Notes under the pieces: model-generated | Told to the model about the DNA's origin: nothing | What the model saw: the letters and a program-made list of their open reading frames with translations, nothing else | Database searches by the model: none | Shown: positions 11,745-23,769 of the stretch, piece after piece | Numbering within the stretch: the stretch's first letter is position 1 | Layout of the letters: every line of letters starts with the position of its first letter | Source: Megachile rotundata | Taxonomy: Eukaryota > Arthropoda > Insecta > Hymenoptera > Megachilidae | Reading direction: 5' to 3' | DNA: 64,000 nucleotides | NCBI RefSeq assembly: GCF_050947335.1 | Contig: NC_134993.1 | Coordinates: 8,556,001 to 8,620,000 of the forward strand | Translations under genes and position numbers: made by a program

Positions 11745-11950
11745 ACAGATAAAATTGATAAAATTGTTAAAATAGTTAAAATTGTTAAAATTATTAAAAT
11801 TGTTAAAGTTGTTAAAGTTGTTAAAGTTGTTAAAGTTGTTAAAATAATTAAAATTGTTAAAATTGTTAAAATTGTTAAAATTGTTAAAATCGTTAAAATC
11901 GTTAAAATCGTTAAAATTGTTAAAATTGTTAAAATTGTTAAAATTGATCA
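11745..11950 (+). repeat. 9 bp (GTTAAAATT) tandem repeat
   Basis: About 23 units of GTTAAAATT with GTTAAAGTT and GTTAAAATC variants. It is open in a + frame as repeated VKI and in a - frame as repeated NNF. A coding role is unlikely. Confidence 0.9.
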
Positions 11951-12134
11951 AATAGATGAATTACACAAATAACAAGAAAGAAATGAAATACAAGAGCATA
12001 CATAAAATCAAACGAAATAGATGAAATGAAGCAGTAAAGATTATGACATAAAATAAATGAAATTAGACAAAGTCAATGAAATGGAGTGACATAAATAAAA
12101 TGGAATAAGGTAGTGTAGGCGAAGTAATATACCG

Positions 12135-12395
12135 ATGTCAGGCGAATTGGCGCGTGAGGAGGCTGACTCAGGTGTCTAGAAGAGCTACAGCTCCAATTGA
12201 TCAGAATTGAAAAATGGACACCTCACATGTATTTTCGGCGGTACTATTGGCCACGCACAGTTGAGTCAAAGAACAAGGACAGTCGGCAAACGTTTCAAGT
12301 GGTCAGATCGTCAGAACATTAGACTGTTTAAAGTGGGGTAAATCCCTTAAACCTGACTCAGCCTCCGCGCCAGGAACAGGGTTGTCTACATAATT
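12135..12395. repeat. ~260 bp fold-back repeat, copy 1
   Basis: Its inverted ends are TGGCGCGTGAGGAGGCTGAC (12148) and, on the other strand, TGGCGCGGAGGCTGAGTCAG (ending 12372), with a landmark middle GTCGGCAAACGTTTCAA. Two more copies follow within 1.1 kb in the same orientation. Probably a MITE that was later tandemly duplicated. Confidence 0.75.
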
Positions 12396-12784
12396 GACGT
12401 ATTAACGTAAATAAGCTGGGTCATATAAAACCCTATCTTCAGTCGTTTCAGAAACAAACCTTGTATATTTTTATGTCTGTGTCGATCGAGCTTCACAAGT
12501 TAAAAAATTCATTATTTTACCTTCGTTGGTTTATTTTACATCACAAGATTTGTTTATGAAGGTTAAAAAATGAGATACCTCAAAGAAAAAACTATCAAAG
12601 CGAGAAAAAGCCATGATTAATTTTCGTATCGAAGACAAAGGTATGTTGTGAAACTAACAGATTCAAATGTGCTACTGTTGGTTACATTAATGAAAGACGT
12701 AATCAAGATGAGAAGAATTGTACATATTCGAATGTAGATAAATTAAAACTTGCAATAGCTGACACGTGGAACAATACAGAGAAA

Positions 12785-13060
12785 AGTACCGATGTCAACC
12801 TACGAGTTAGCGCGTGAAGAGGTTGACCCAGGTGTTTAGAAGAGTTACGGCTTGAATTGACCAGAATAGAAAAATGGACACCTAACACTTATTTTCGATG
12901 TTAGTACTATTGGTCACGCACAACAATTGAGTCAAAGAACAAGTCGGCAAACGTTTCAACTGGTTACCTCGAACATCAGAACATCACATTGGACTGTTCA
13001 AAGTGGGGTAGGTCCCTTAAACTTGACTCAGCCTACGCGCCAGGAACAGGGTTGTCTGCA
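12785..13060. repeat. ~275 bp fold-back repeat, copy 2
   Basis: Same order of landmarks as copy 1: ACCGATGTCA, GGACACCT, GTCGGCAAACGTTTCAA, AAAGTGGGGTA, CAGGAACAGGGTTGTCT. It is separated from copy 1 by 390 bp of AT-rich DNA and directly adjoins copy 3. Confidence 0.75.
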
Positions 13061-13062
13061 GT

Positions 13063-13235
13063 ACATACCGTAGTTAATCCAGGAGTAGGCGCGTAGGAGG
13101 CTGACCCTGTGTTTGGAAGGACTACCCCAATTGGTCAGAATAGAAATGGACACCTCACACGTATTTTCGGCGGTAGTTGGCTCGAGCCAATTAGGCGAAA
13201 ATGACAGGCAAACGTCTCGAGAGATAGTGCGAACT
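13063..13235. repeat. Fold-back repeat, copy 3, truncated
   Basis: Retains GGCGCGTAGGAGGCTGACCC, TGGACACCTCACACGTATTT and GGCAAACGT, then breaks off. Open frames on both strands here are repeat shadows. Confidence 0.65.
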
Positions 13236-13935
13236 GCAGTTATTGTCATTATTCTTATTTGCCAAAATGTAACTAGGTGTTCACGGATAGAGCTTCTTTT
13301 ACTTTGGGTCACTCGTGAGTTGGCATCTGTACAATAAATATAACAATAGCGAGAAAATTTGAGGCGCGAAGAGTGAAACGAATGAATGAAAAAGAAGAGA
13401 GCAGCTTTTCTCTTTTCTAACCAGCGTCAGTTATTACGGCATCACGGATTTCTCTGTTTCTCTCGTAATGGCTCGAGCGCCATTTCCCCGCTCTATTCGT
13501 GTACCTTTTGCTTCGCCGCCCCTCTTCAGCTTCACGCGACCTTGAGTCTAGGAAGCGATCAGACTAGCCGTTCCTCGTTTTCTCGCTGTCTATTTACGGA
13601 GCTCCTCGAATCGGCTTCGTCTGGAGCGGATACGGCGCGAATTCTTTACGGATCTCCCGCGGAATTTCTTCGTTGACGAATTGGTTCGCGGAGTGATGAA
13701 CGAGCGAAAGATGAATGATGCTTTGGTCCGTGAACGAGACGCGGATTTCGACAGCAGCCATCGTTATGCCGGTTAATTAATCATTGTCCTACCCACGCTT
13801 CTTTTCTTCCCTAAGTTATACGACACGACCCGATGATTAACGTTCCCGTAGCTAAATTGAGGCGGATACGAACTGTAACGGGTTTTAATTCCGAACTGAA
13901 AGAATTTCGTTTCGAGCTGGATTGTATTTGATGGC
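13236..13935 (+). other. Less AT-rich unique segment, possible regulatory DNA
   Basis: 13400-13760 has a composition unlike its neighbours, with many CG dinucleotides (GGCTCGAGCGCCATTTCC, GGAGCGGATACGGCGCGAA). A 96-codon frame (13386-13676) shows no recognisable domain. Unmasked, non-repetitive DNA of this kind in an AT-rich genome is often regulatory or an unrecognised first exon, but nothing in the sequence decides it. Confidence 0.35.
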
Positions 13936-13939
13936 TAAC

Positions 13940-14480
13940 GGATGATGCTGGAAAGTGAGGCATTTTTTGTGGAGGAATGAAAGTGGAATGGAAACACAAG
14001 GAATAAACGATTTTACAGATTTTTTAAATATTTGAGGGGATGGTGGAAAGTGAGACATTTTGTATTTCATGAGGAATGAGTGATTTTTATAGGATATTTG
14101 TAGATTTTCGAAAGGGTGAGAAGGTAAGAGGGTGATGATGGAAAGTGAAACATTTTCTATTTTACGAGAAACAAAGGATTTTTATAGAATTTTTAGAGAT
14201 TTTTGAAGTAATTAGTTTTGGAAGCTGATGATGGCAAATGAGACATTTTTTAGTTCATGAGAAGTCATCGATTTTTATAGGGTACGTTCTTGTAGATGTT
14301 TGAAATGTTAAGATGGCGTTGGAAAGAGAAACATTTCGTAAGAAATGAACAATTTTTATAGAATTTTTATAGAGTTTTGAGATATGTGGTTGGAAAGATG
14401 GCGATGGTGGAATATAAGACAACTTTTAATCTCTGAGGAATGAACGATTTTTATAGTATATGTGTTTGTAGATTTTTTAT
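13940..14480 (+). repeat. ~95 bp degenerate tandem repeat, about 6 copies
   Basis: Each unit has GATGGAAAGTGAGACATTTT, then a GAGGAATGA-like segment, then GATTTTTATAGGAT(A/T)TTTGTAG. Copies start near 13942, 14040, 14135, 14228, 14312 and 14400. Confidence 0.75.
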
Positions 14481-14499
14481 CAGGGGAGAGTGTATGAGA

Positions 14500-15230
14500 A
14501 ATACATCAAAATTTAAAAATGTTATAATAAAATTTAATTTGGAAAGTTGGAGATTTGGGAATCCAGGAATTTGAGAATTTTGTAATTTGGAAAATTTGAG
14601 AATTGCTACTGTAAGGAAGTAAGAAGGATTTAAAATTCTTATATTTGGATATTTAGTGATTTAGAAATTTAGAAATTCAGGAGTTTGAAAATTTAAAAAT
14701 TTAGGAATCTAGAAAATTGAAGAATTGTAGAATTGTAAAATTGTAAAATTGAAGAATTGAAGAATTGAAGCAATGAGGAATTAAAGAATTGAGGAATTGA
14801 GGAATTGAAGAATTGAAGAATTGAAGATTTGGAGAATTGGAAAATTGGAAAACAGGAAATTTGAAGAATTAAAGAATTGCAAATTGAGAGAACTGAAGAA
14901 TTGAAAAATGGAAGAATTGAAAAATTGAAGGGTTGAAGAATTGAAGAATTGTGGAATTGTAGAATTGTAAAATTGAAGAAATGAGGAATTGAAGAAATGA
15001 GGAATTGAAGAAATGAGGAATTGAAGAATTGAGGAATTGAAGAATTGAGGAATTGAAGAATGGAAGAATTGAAGAATTGAAGATTTGAAGAATTGGAAAA
15101 TTGGAAAATTGGAAAACAGGAAATTTGAAGAATTAAAGAATTGCAAATTGAGAGAATTAAAGAATTAAAAAATTGAAAAATCGAGAGATTGAAAAATTAG
15201 AAAATTAGAAAGCATGAAAAATTAGAAATC
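14500..15230 (+). repeat. GAATTGAAGA-type 10 bp satellite block
   Basis: Core 14720-15180 is GAATTGAAGA / GAATTGAGGA / GAAATGAGGA in tandem. A second-level repeat is visible: the segment ending GAAAACAGGAAATTTGAAGA occurs at about 14845 and about 15110, 265 bp apart. The minus strand gives a 121-codon QFFNSSI-type frame, an artefact. Confidence 0.85.
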
Positions 15231-16039
15231 TGGAAATATGAAAACATCTGTCCTTACGTGTTCTTCCATTAGCCAGAAATGTACATGTTGCATATGACAC
15301 ATCTTTCACTTTATATAAAAAAATAAAATAGAAACAATAGAAAATATGTCGAATATATCTCTTAAATGAAAGACACTCACCGATTGCGAGCGTTAATATC
15401 TGAAGAAGAAAAGTATGCCATAAATTAGAGTTGATTAAAACTATTAGAAGTTGCTTGTACATACATTGAAAAAATGTATAATACCAAGCGTGAGCATGCC
15501 GACCCTATTAACAGAAGCTGTAAATTAGCAAACAAACTACTTCACAGTTCTATCTTCTCGAAAAAAGCTACATATTTGTTTAGGCATAGTTTTCGTAGAA
15601 AGTTCATTCGAATACAAACTTGAACGTTCAATTATAAACATACAGTTAATTCTATTATACAGTTACGGTAATCTTGTTTATAATAGTAATAAAGAAAATA
15701 AATAGAACGATTGAGCATATTTCGTCATTTAAAAATCACCGTAACACTTCGGCACGATAATCATCAACACAGAGTAGCTTTATCTTACGAGGACCTGATA
15801 TGAATTTAAAATTAAAGTGCCGCGTATCATTAATCTTTTATAGCCTACATCTTTTACGTCGGGCGTAGAGAAAATTATGATAACGTAATATGAAATTCAT
15901 TGCCATGAAATTTTGGCGAACTTTGCATATGATTATTGAACAGAATGTAGACTGTATAGTGAATTGGTAGTTTAATTGATACTTCAAGTCAAACGAAAAT
16001 TTTCATAATTGCGAACTTTGGAATTTTTTAATTTTTAGA
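15231..16039. other. Unique AT-rich DNA, nothing recognised
   Basis: An 85-codon minus frame (15205-15462) is hydrophobic and matches nothing known to me. Confidence 0.4.
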
Positions 16040-16620
16040 TTTCTAATTTTTCAAATTTGTAAATTTTTGAATTTTCAAACATAAAAATTAAACAATTTTC
16101 AAATATCTAGATTAACAATTTTCAAGCTTTCCCAATTTTTTCAAATTCCCAATTTCCTAGATTTCCAATTTCCACATTTCCCAAATTTCCAAATTTCCCA
16201 ATTCTCAAGTTTCCCAATTCCCAAATTTCCCAATTTCAAAATTACCCAATTTCCAAATTTCCCAATTCTCAAGTTTCCCAGTTCCCAAATGTCCCAATTC
16301 TAAAATTACCCAATTTCCAAATTTTACCAATTTTTCCAGTTTCCAACTTTCCAACTTTCCAAATATCTAAATTTCCAATTTTCCAAATTTCCAAACTTTG
16401 AAATGCCTAAATTCCAAAAGTTTGAAATTCTCAAATTTCAAAATTTCAAAAAATCCAAATCCCGGAAAATCAGTTTCAAATCTATAAATCCCTAAAAATT
16501 GAAATTCTTCGACTTAGAAATCTCAAAATTTACAGTCCTTAAAATCCCGAAATCCCTAAATCTCCAAATTCTTAATCCTTCAATTTCCAAAATTCCCTAA
16601 AGGTCAAAGGTACAATTCTT
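16040..16620 (+). repeat. C-rich-strand AAATTTCCC-type satellite block
   Basis: Degenerate 9-10 bp units such as CCAAATTTCCCAATTCTCAA are repeated. A 65 bp higher-order unit is seen at about 16195-16320 (TTCTCAAGTTTCCCA(A/G)TTCC twice). Confidence 0.75.
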
Positions 16621-18829
16621 TCTCCATATATATATTTTTCCAAAAAGAATTTACTCCTTTTTATATCCTATAATATTGATAATCATTTACCAAATATTTC
16701 TAACAAAAAAAGATATTTTAATCGAACATCAAGTGTAGAAATCCTTGTAACGAATTTTCTAACGTTCACTTTGATTTGTTCAAATGGTACAACATATTTT
16801 TGGCTTCAGCAAATTGTAGTTGACGTCAAGACGAGTTCAAAGACCTGCTACATTATAATTTTGAGGCGACCTTGAATTTAAAAATGTGGGTTTTATTAAT
16901 AAAAACGATAATGTGAAGGATTATTTTATTTAAACTAAATTATGGTTTTTAAAGGAAGCTAAGGTTGTCAAATTAATGTATTCAGTATCAAATATGACTA
17001 ATGAATAAATTTGATCATTATTAGAGTAAGGTGATTGAGAGTTTAGTGTTTTTTATAAGAAAATGCAAATGACAGAATTTTTTATTACAGTTTATCTTGT
17101 AAGATCGTTTAATTATTATTGTTGGATTTATTATTTAATTATTTTCAAGTATTAATTTTAAATATCATTATTAAATATTATATTAATTATTATATGAATT
17201 AATAAGTGTTAATTAATTGTGTCTTATTATTATTACATTATTATAACATTATTATTTTGTTATTATTATTACATATAATTTATGCAATTTAAAATATTAT
17301 TATTTTACAATTAATTATTTATTACATTAATTTTAAATAACATTATAAAATATTAATTAATTGCATTTTATTATTGTACCATTATTACATTATTTTCTTC
17401 TTATTATTACAATATATAATTTATGTAATTTTAAATATTATTATTTTAATCGTCACTTTTGTAATTTATAACAGGGAAGAACTTACACGTACATTTTACA
17501 CGTTCAGTATTACTGTACAGGAATGCAATGTATCGTAATGACATGTGTTTTTATCCCAAAGCTTTTTTCGTCTTGTCAAATTATTAAGTGTCAGTAACAA
17601 CAGTTATCGTTTAATTTTCATTCAAAAATTCAATATCGATGATACTTTATCTTCGTGTTTACTTTCAGATGGTGACAACATTATTTATGAGACGACTTAA
17701 TGTATGCAGCAATTTAATGATTGGCACCTTCGATTTTAACTCTGACTAACGTGCATTTAATAAAGTCTTGATAAAATTTTATGTAATGATAATAAATTTA
17801 CAGTTTTCTGTGTTTATATAATATTATGTAATTTATCTTTGTGTTGCACAATTTTTAGTTAGATTTAAAATCAAAAGTATTAATCATTAAATAATAAAAA
17901 ATTGTATAATAAATTTCCAAATGTCATTTAATACAAATTTTATTATAATAAAATTTATTATACAATTTTTTATTATTATATATTTATTATATATTATATG
18001 CAGTTTTTAAAATCATTTTAAAATAACTATTAATATAATTTTATATAATCTCTCTTACTTTAATATAATAATTATTATAATTGTATTTTATAAAAACTTC
18101 GAACTGATTTCTTCGTATAGAAGAAATATATTAAATGCAATTATCAGTCAAATTTCAAGAAAAACCAAGTAAGATTTATATATTAAATTGTTTCAAAAGG
18201 GACTCAATCGTTGTATAATATAACACTATTTGGTACAAATTGATTTCGAATTAGTAACTAACTGTGATAATGAAAAGTAGTGTTACTTCATTTCTCTCCT
18301 TGAACCTTTCTAATACCTCGTCCACGTGTTCTCTGACCTTCTCCACTTTCTTGTTCTGTTTATTTTATCATTATGCTTTCAGTCGGAGCAGTATTTAAGT
18401 ATAAAGAAACTTCCGGCTGAAGTATTTGCTTATGTACTTATCCAGCAGTCCTATTTTTAAAATACCAATAGAACGAAAAGAATTTTGTAACTTTGTGATG
18501 CACAACTGCTTTTGAATTGCAGGAAAATCAACCTTTTAAATCAAGTTCTTGTATAAAAAATATTGTGCGTTTTGAAAAATATTATGTACTTTCAAAAGTA
18601 ATTTGTACATTTTGGAAATCCCTTAATTTTTATGTAATTTTATATTTTAATTCTTTAAATTTCTTGAATTTAACTTTTTTAATATTGTGCTATTGTGCTA
18701 TTATTTATTATTAAACATATCCCTAAATCTCTATATTCATAGATTTCTATCTATAATGTAAAGGCGAAATGAGTTGCATAGGGATGAATGTTTCTCACTA
18801 AAACGTTATTTTCACAAAAACTGTATATT
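16621..18829. other. AT-rich DNA, nothing recognised outside the 17.1-17.5 kb tract
   Basis: No supported exon. TAATTTTTTA-type self-complementary runs are visible near 17890-17990 (AAATTTTATTATAATAAAAT). Confidence 0.45.
17130..17460. repeat. ATT/TAA low-complexity tract
   Basis: Dominated by ATTATTATTACATTA words. One 75-80 bp duplicate (AATTTATG(C/T)AATTTT(A)AA(A)TATTATTATTTTA) is visible. Confidence 0.6.
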
Positions 18830-19740
18830 TCTAGAACCCTATATCCCTAAATCACAGTATCTCTAGATTCCAATAGCTCTGGATAACAATATCCCTAGAT
18901 CCCAATAGTTCTGGATATCAATATCCCTAGATCCCAAATTTCCCTAGACCCCAAACTTCTCTAGATACCAAATTTCCCTAGATCTCAAATTCCCCTAGAT
19001 TCCAAATTTCCCTAGATCCCCATTGTTCCTAGATCGCAAATTTCTTTAGATCTCAATTTTCCCTAGATCCCAAATTCCCCTAGATCAGAAATTTCCATAG
19101 ATCTCAATATCCCTTGAGCCCAAATTTCCCTTGAGCCCAAATTTCCCTTGAGCCCAAATTTCCCTAGATCCCAATATCCCTAGATCCCAATATCCCTACA
19201 TCCCAATATCCCTAGATCCCAATATCCCTAGATCCCAATATCCCTAGATCCCAATATCCCTAGATCCCAATATCCCTAGATCCCAATATCCCTGGATCCC
19301 AATATCCCTGGATCCCAATGTCCCTGGATCCCAATGTCCCTGGATCCCAATGTCCCTAGATCCCAATATCCTTGGATTCCAATATCCCTGGATCCCAATA
19401 TCCTTGGATCCCAATATCCCTGGATCCCAATATCCTTGGATTCCAATATCCCTGGATCCCAATATCCTTGGATCCCAATATCCCTGGATCCCAATATCCC
19501 TGGATCCCAATATCCCTGGATCCCAATATCCCTGGATCCCAATGTCCCTGGATCCCAATGTCCCTGGATCCCAATGTCCCTAGATCCCAATATCCTTGGA
19601 TTCCAATATCCCTGGATCCCAATATCCTTGGATCCCAATATCCCTGGATCCCAATATCCCTGGATCCCAATATCCCTAGATCCATAAATTCCAATATCCC
19701 TAGATCCCAGTATCCCTAGATCCCAATATTACTAGATCGC
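18830..19740 (+). repeat. 16 bp CCCTGGATCCCAATAT satellite
   Basis: 18830-19140 is degenerate (CCCTAGATCCCAAATTT). 19141-19735 is a clean array of CCC(T/A)(G/A)GATCCCAATAT, about 37 units, many containing GGATCC. Because 16 is not divisible by three, each frame cycles through 16 residues (SLDPNIPGSQYPWIPI). None of these contains a stop, so long frames appear on both strands and in several phases. None is treated as a gene. A 5-6 unit higher-order repeat is suggested by the spacing of CCTTGGATT variants. Confidence 0.92.
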
Positions 19741-21869
19741 AATGTACGTGTATTCCAATAACCCTAAATGCCCATACGCCTAGATTCCAAAATTCCTAGA
19801 TTATTGTGGAAAATTATCTCCGATTCTTCAGTATTCGTAGATTCTAGTATCCCTATGTCTCAATGTCCCTATACTTCAATTCAATATCCCTCATGATTAT
19901 GTACCATATAAAAATGACTATATACCAATATCGCTTAATCTGCATATATGTTAATTCGAATATCCCCAGATTTTCTATATTCTTGCGCCTTATATCTTCA
20001 GTTCACGATAATATTAAAACTCATAATTGTTTACTAATATTTTTTCTTTTCCAATTACCAATTAGCACTTCAACCGCATTTTTGCCGAGTTAATATTTTC
20101 CGATTTAACAGTCAAAGAGACAATCTTTGATACTTATCGTTAAATAATGTATTCGTTAAGCGCTGCAAAAATTTGGTTACCATTTCTCGTATCACTTTGT
20201 ACAGTGATTACTTCTTTAATGTACTTGTAAATGGACACATCGAGCAATAATTATTTAAATAACGCGAATATTAATGCGCACCGCTGTGCTCGACAACAGC
20301 AATTGCACAGAAAGCTCGAATAATCAGTCCCGTTCCATTTGTATTTTGTTTCCCTTTCTCGTTTAACGATCTTGCGTAATCTTTAAATGGAAGTTCCGTT
20401 CTTGCTTTAAGGGATTCTACGGCGACTGGTCCAATAAGACGTTGATAAAAAGGTTAATGAAGGTTGAAGTCGTGGTCATTCAAGTTAACCCGGCACAAAC
20501 CGTAACGTCGGAAACCTGTTTGTCCGGTCAGTGATAGCGTAACTTAACGGAACACCGAGAATATAAAATGTTCAGTTTTTTCGATTCAACAATACAGTAA
20601 CCATTTGCGTAATGTTCCTTTGTGATCAAACTCGAATAGTTACTGAACATTCTTTTCTTCTTTCTTTTTAATTTCAACTTTGATTTATGACTTCGCTCAC
20701 TTTAGTAAACGACCTCGTAAACGCCGAACTTCTTCAACGAACTTGTAATTTCTTTCTTAAAATATATCGAGTATTTTCGAAAATCTCGAAGAGATAATAA
20801 AAATCTTGTTAAGTTCTTCCCTCGATTTCCCTTCGTTCACTTTCTCGTCAGTGACACTTATTAAGGGGAAGAATGAAACTACCTGACAGGCAGCTGGTTC
20901 GGCAACATTGATAACTAACCGACACGTGCTTTGACATTTCCTGATTCGGCTGTCTGCGTTTCACTTGTCTTCAGTTTCGTTTCATAGTCAGCGAACCTGA
21001 GCCCACACACGATCCTACGTTTTTGAACATCCGATTAACCTATGTGCTAATTTGTAACACTTTTAGGGTGTCGTTCCTTCAGATTTATTCTTGCTGGAAT
21101 ATTTGCTGGATATTTTATCCTGAAATTGTCTTGCAAATAATATTTATTAATGATTTATCACAGGTCACATTTGACGATCACATGTGACATAGTGTTGATA
21201 TGTGCTCATCGAATTCGATGTGACAATAGATTTAATGATTGAGATTGAATGGTCTAAATTATCCTTCAAGTGTCATATCGTTAGGTTTAGCCATAAGAGT
21301 AATAGTCTCCTCTTTCGTATCATACAGCTTTCACATAAACTCTTTTGTACGTCTTCATAATTGAAAGCTATCTTCATAATTAAAACCGTAACTAAAACAG
21401 TTAGATATTTTCACTTGCCTACACATTTCTTCACATTGATGGAAAAGTTTCTCGATTAGTAGAAAATCTCCAGTATTCTGAAACTTCCTACTGCAAGTAT
21501 CGATAGTAGCTTAATCTGTGGGTCCTCGGTTTCAGACATAGACCTTTCATATCGGCTTGAAGATGTAACCAAGCGTTGTCGAAGAGTTTGCCCCCGTAGT
21601 CTTATCGCTAGTGACAATGTCGTACAAGAAAATATCGAGAGATAAAGAACATGTGAAGATAGGCTAGGTGTCTTCCTCTATTTGTGTTATTCTCCATTTC
21701 TATCGTCGTTGTCCTGAAGTTTATCTCGTGGCAAACTGTTGCGCCCTCAAGCATCGGGGGCATCTTGTGGACCTGATGCAATGTTTCACATGTGATACGT
21801 CAGAATAAGTATCGATGTTTTATATTCTGATAATTTTTTTTTATTGGGTGGTGCGAGTAAATAGTGTAA
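19741..21869. other. Unique DNA, nothing recognised
   Basis: 20270-21010 and 21500-21790 are less AT-rich and non-repetitive. They are candidates for regulatory DNA only by composition. Confidence 0.4.
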
Positions 21870-22160
21870 AAATTTAGGGAAATTGGTATACAGTTCGTAG
21901 GTATAGATTGAAGTTAATATTTAGGGAATTAATTAGTAAATAGTTCACAAGTATATATTGAAACTTGCAGGTTTACACTAAGAATATAATATATAATATA
22001 GAATATAATATATATATAATATATAAGAAATTAATTAGTGAACAGTTCACAGATATACACTGAAAATGTAATAATTCACAAATCGATTAGTGAACAATCC
22101 ATATGTGTACCATGACAATATAATATTTAGGAAATTAATTAGTAAACAGTCCACAGGTAG
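21870..22160 (+). repeat. Second locus of the ~50 bp AAACAGTTCACAGGTATA minisatellite
   Basis: At least four diverged units with TTAGGAAATTAATTAGTAAA then CAGTTCACAG(G/A)TATA, interrupted near 21980-22025 by an AT dinucleotide-like stretch. The family resemblance to 4840-5125 is clear in the shared AACAGTTCACAGGTA core. Confidence 0.75.
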
Positions 22161-22456
22161 AAGTACAATGTCCAGCATGTGGAAATTAGCAACAGATATT
22201 GGGTTACTGAATTTATTTTGAAATGTTTTAATTAAGTGATCTGAATAAAATGCACAGAGCGTGTAATACAGTATTATTGTTTGAAGAATGATTTTACGAG
22301 GAAAATCTTGATATTCCAGAAAATATGTGGTTAAACTCATCAAAATGATATGTAAACGTGACAATAGTACATTGAAACAATCTACTACAGTTTGTAATAT
22401 TAATTGATGTATATACGATATTAAGCTTTATCCCAATAATTTTGATTTTATACATA

Positions 22457-23767
22457 CAGGGTATCTCACAAGTAGTTTAGGTCTCTGAAATGGATAGTAG
22501 CTGACGTGATTCTGAACAAAATTTTCCTTTGCAAAAATGAGATTTGAAGCTTCGTTTTTGAATTATAAAGGAAAATCACGGACCAATCAGAGCACGAGGA
22601 TTACAAGTGCGCAGACGCCAGAGCGCCAGCTTCGGATAATGCGTAATTATGCAACGCGCGGTAATCCAACGCGTAGCAATGCAACGTGTGGTAATGCAAT
22701 GCGTGGTAATCCTACGCGTAGTAATCCAACGCGTAGTAATACAACGTGTAGTAATCCAGCGTGTGGATATCCAACGCGTAGTAATCCAGCGCGTGCATAT
22801 TTAACGCGTAGTAATACAACGCCTAATAATGCAACGCGTGGTAATTCTAAGCGTACGAATCTAATGCGTGGTAATCCAACGCGTAGTAATGCAACGTGTG
22901 GTAATGCAATGCGTGGTAATTCTAAGCGTAGGAATCTAATGCGTAGTAATCTAACGCGTAGTAATCTAGCGTGTGGATATCTAACGCGTAGTAATCCAGC
23001 TCGTGGATATTCAATGGGTAGTAGTCGTACGCGTAGTAATTTAATGCGAGTAGTCCAACGCGTAGTAATGCAACGCGTAGTAATGCAACGCGTAGTAATA
23101 CAACGCGTAGTAATCCAGCGTGTGGATATCCAACGCGTAGTAATCCAGCGTGTGGATATCCAACGCGTAATGATTCAGCGCGTGCATATTCAACGCGTAG
23201 TAGTCCAACGCGTTATAATGCAACGCGTGGTAATTCTAAGCGTACGAATCTAATGCGTGGTAATCTAACGCGTAGTAATCCAGCGTGTGAATATCCAACG
23301 CGTAGTAATCCAGCGCGTGGATATTTAACGTGTAGTAGTCTAACGCTTTGTAATATAATGCGTAGTAGTCCAACGCGTGGTAATTCTAAGCGTAGGAATC
23401 TAACGCTTGGTAATCTAACGCGTAGTAATTCAGTATGTTGATGTCCAACGCGTAGTAATCCAGCGCGTGGATATTCAATGGGTAGTAGTCCAACGCGTAG
23501 TAATTCAACGCATAATAGTCCAACGCGTAGTAATGCAACGCGTGGTAATTCTAAGCGTAGGAATCTAACGCGTGGTAATCTAACGCGTAATTAACCAACG
23601 CGTAGTAATCCAACGCCTAATAATCCTCGCGCTCTGACTGGTCTGTGTTTTTTCTTAATAATTCAAAAACGAAGCTTCAAATCCCATTTTTGCAAAGGGA
23701 AATCTTATTCGGAATCACGTCAGCTATCCCCCATTTCAGGGACCTACACTAATTGTGAAACATCCTG
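22457..23767. mobile_element. TA-flanked inverted-repeat element carrying a CpG-rich 15 bp satellite (copy 2)
   Basis: Second insertion of the same element, 1311 bp. Its ends are CAGGGTATCTCACAAGTAG and, on the other strand, CAGGATGTTTCACAATTAG, with TA flanks at 22455-22456 and 23768-23769. The inverted termini (22457-22602 and 23622-23767) match those of copy 1, including TTTGAAGCTTCGTTTTTGAA. It is 185 bp longer than copy 1, almost all in the array. Confidence 0.9.
22636..23620 (+). repeat. 15 bp ACGCGT minisatellite inside copy 2, ~65 units
   Basis: Same unit and variant set as copy 1. The order of variants (GTAATCCAGCGTGTGGATAT followed by CCAACGCGTAGTAATCCAGC) is shared with copy 1, which argues for inheritance of the array with the element rather than independent growth. 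A 238-codon frame of NPTRS-like pentapeptides spans it and is treated as an artefact. Confidence 0.92.
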
Positions 23768-23769
23768 TA

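Noticed and set aside
13386..13676. 96-codon frame in the less AT-rich segment
   Set aside because: No domain, no splice context, and the composition change alone can explain the frame length.
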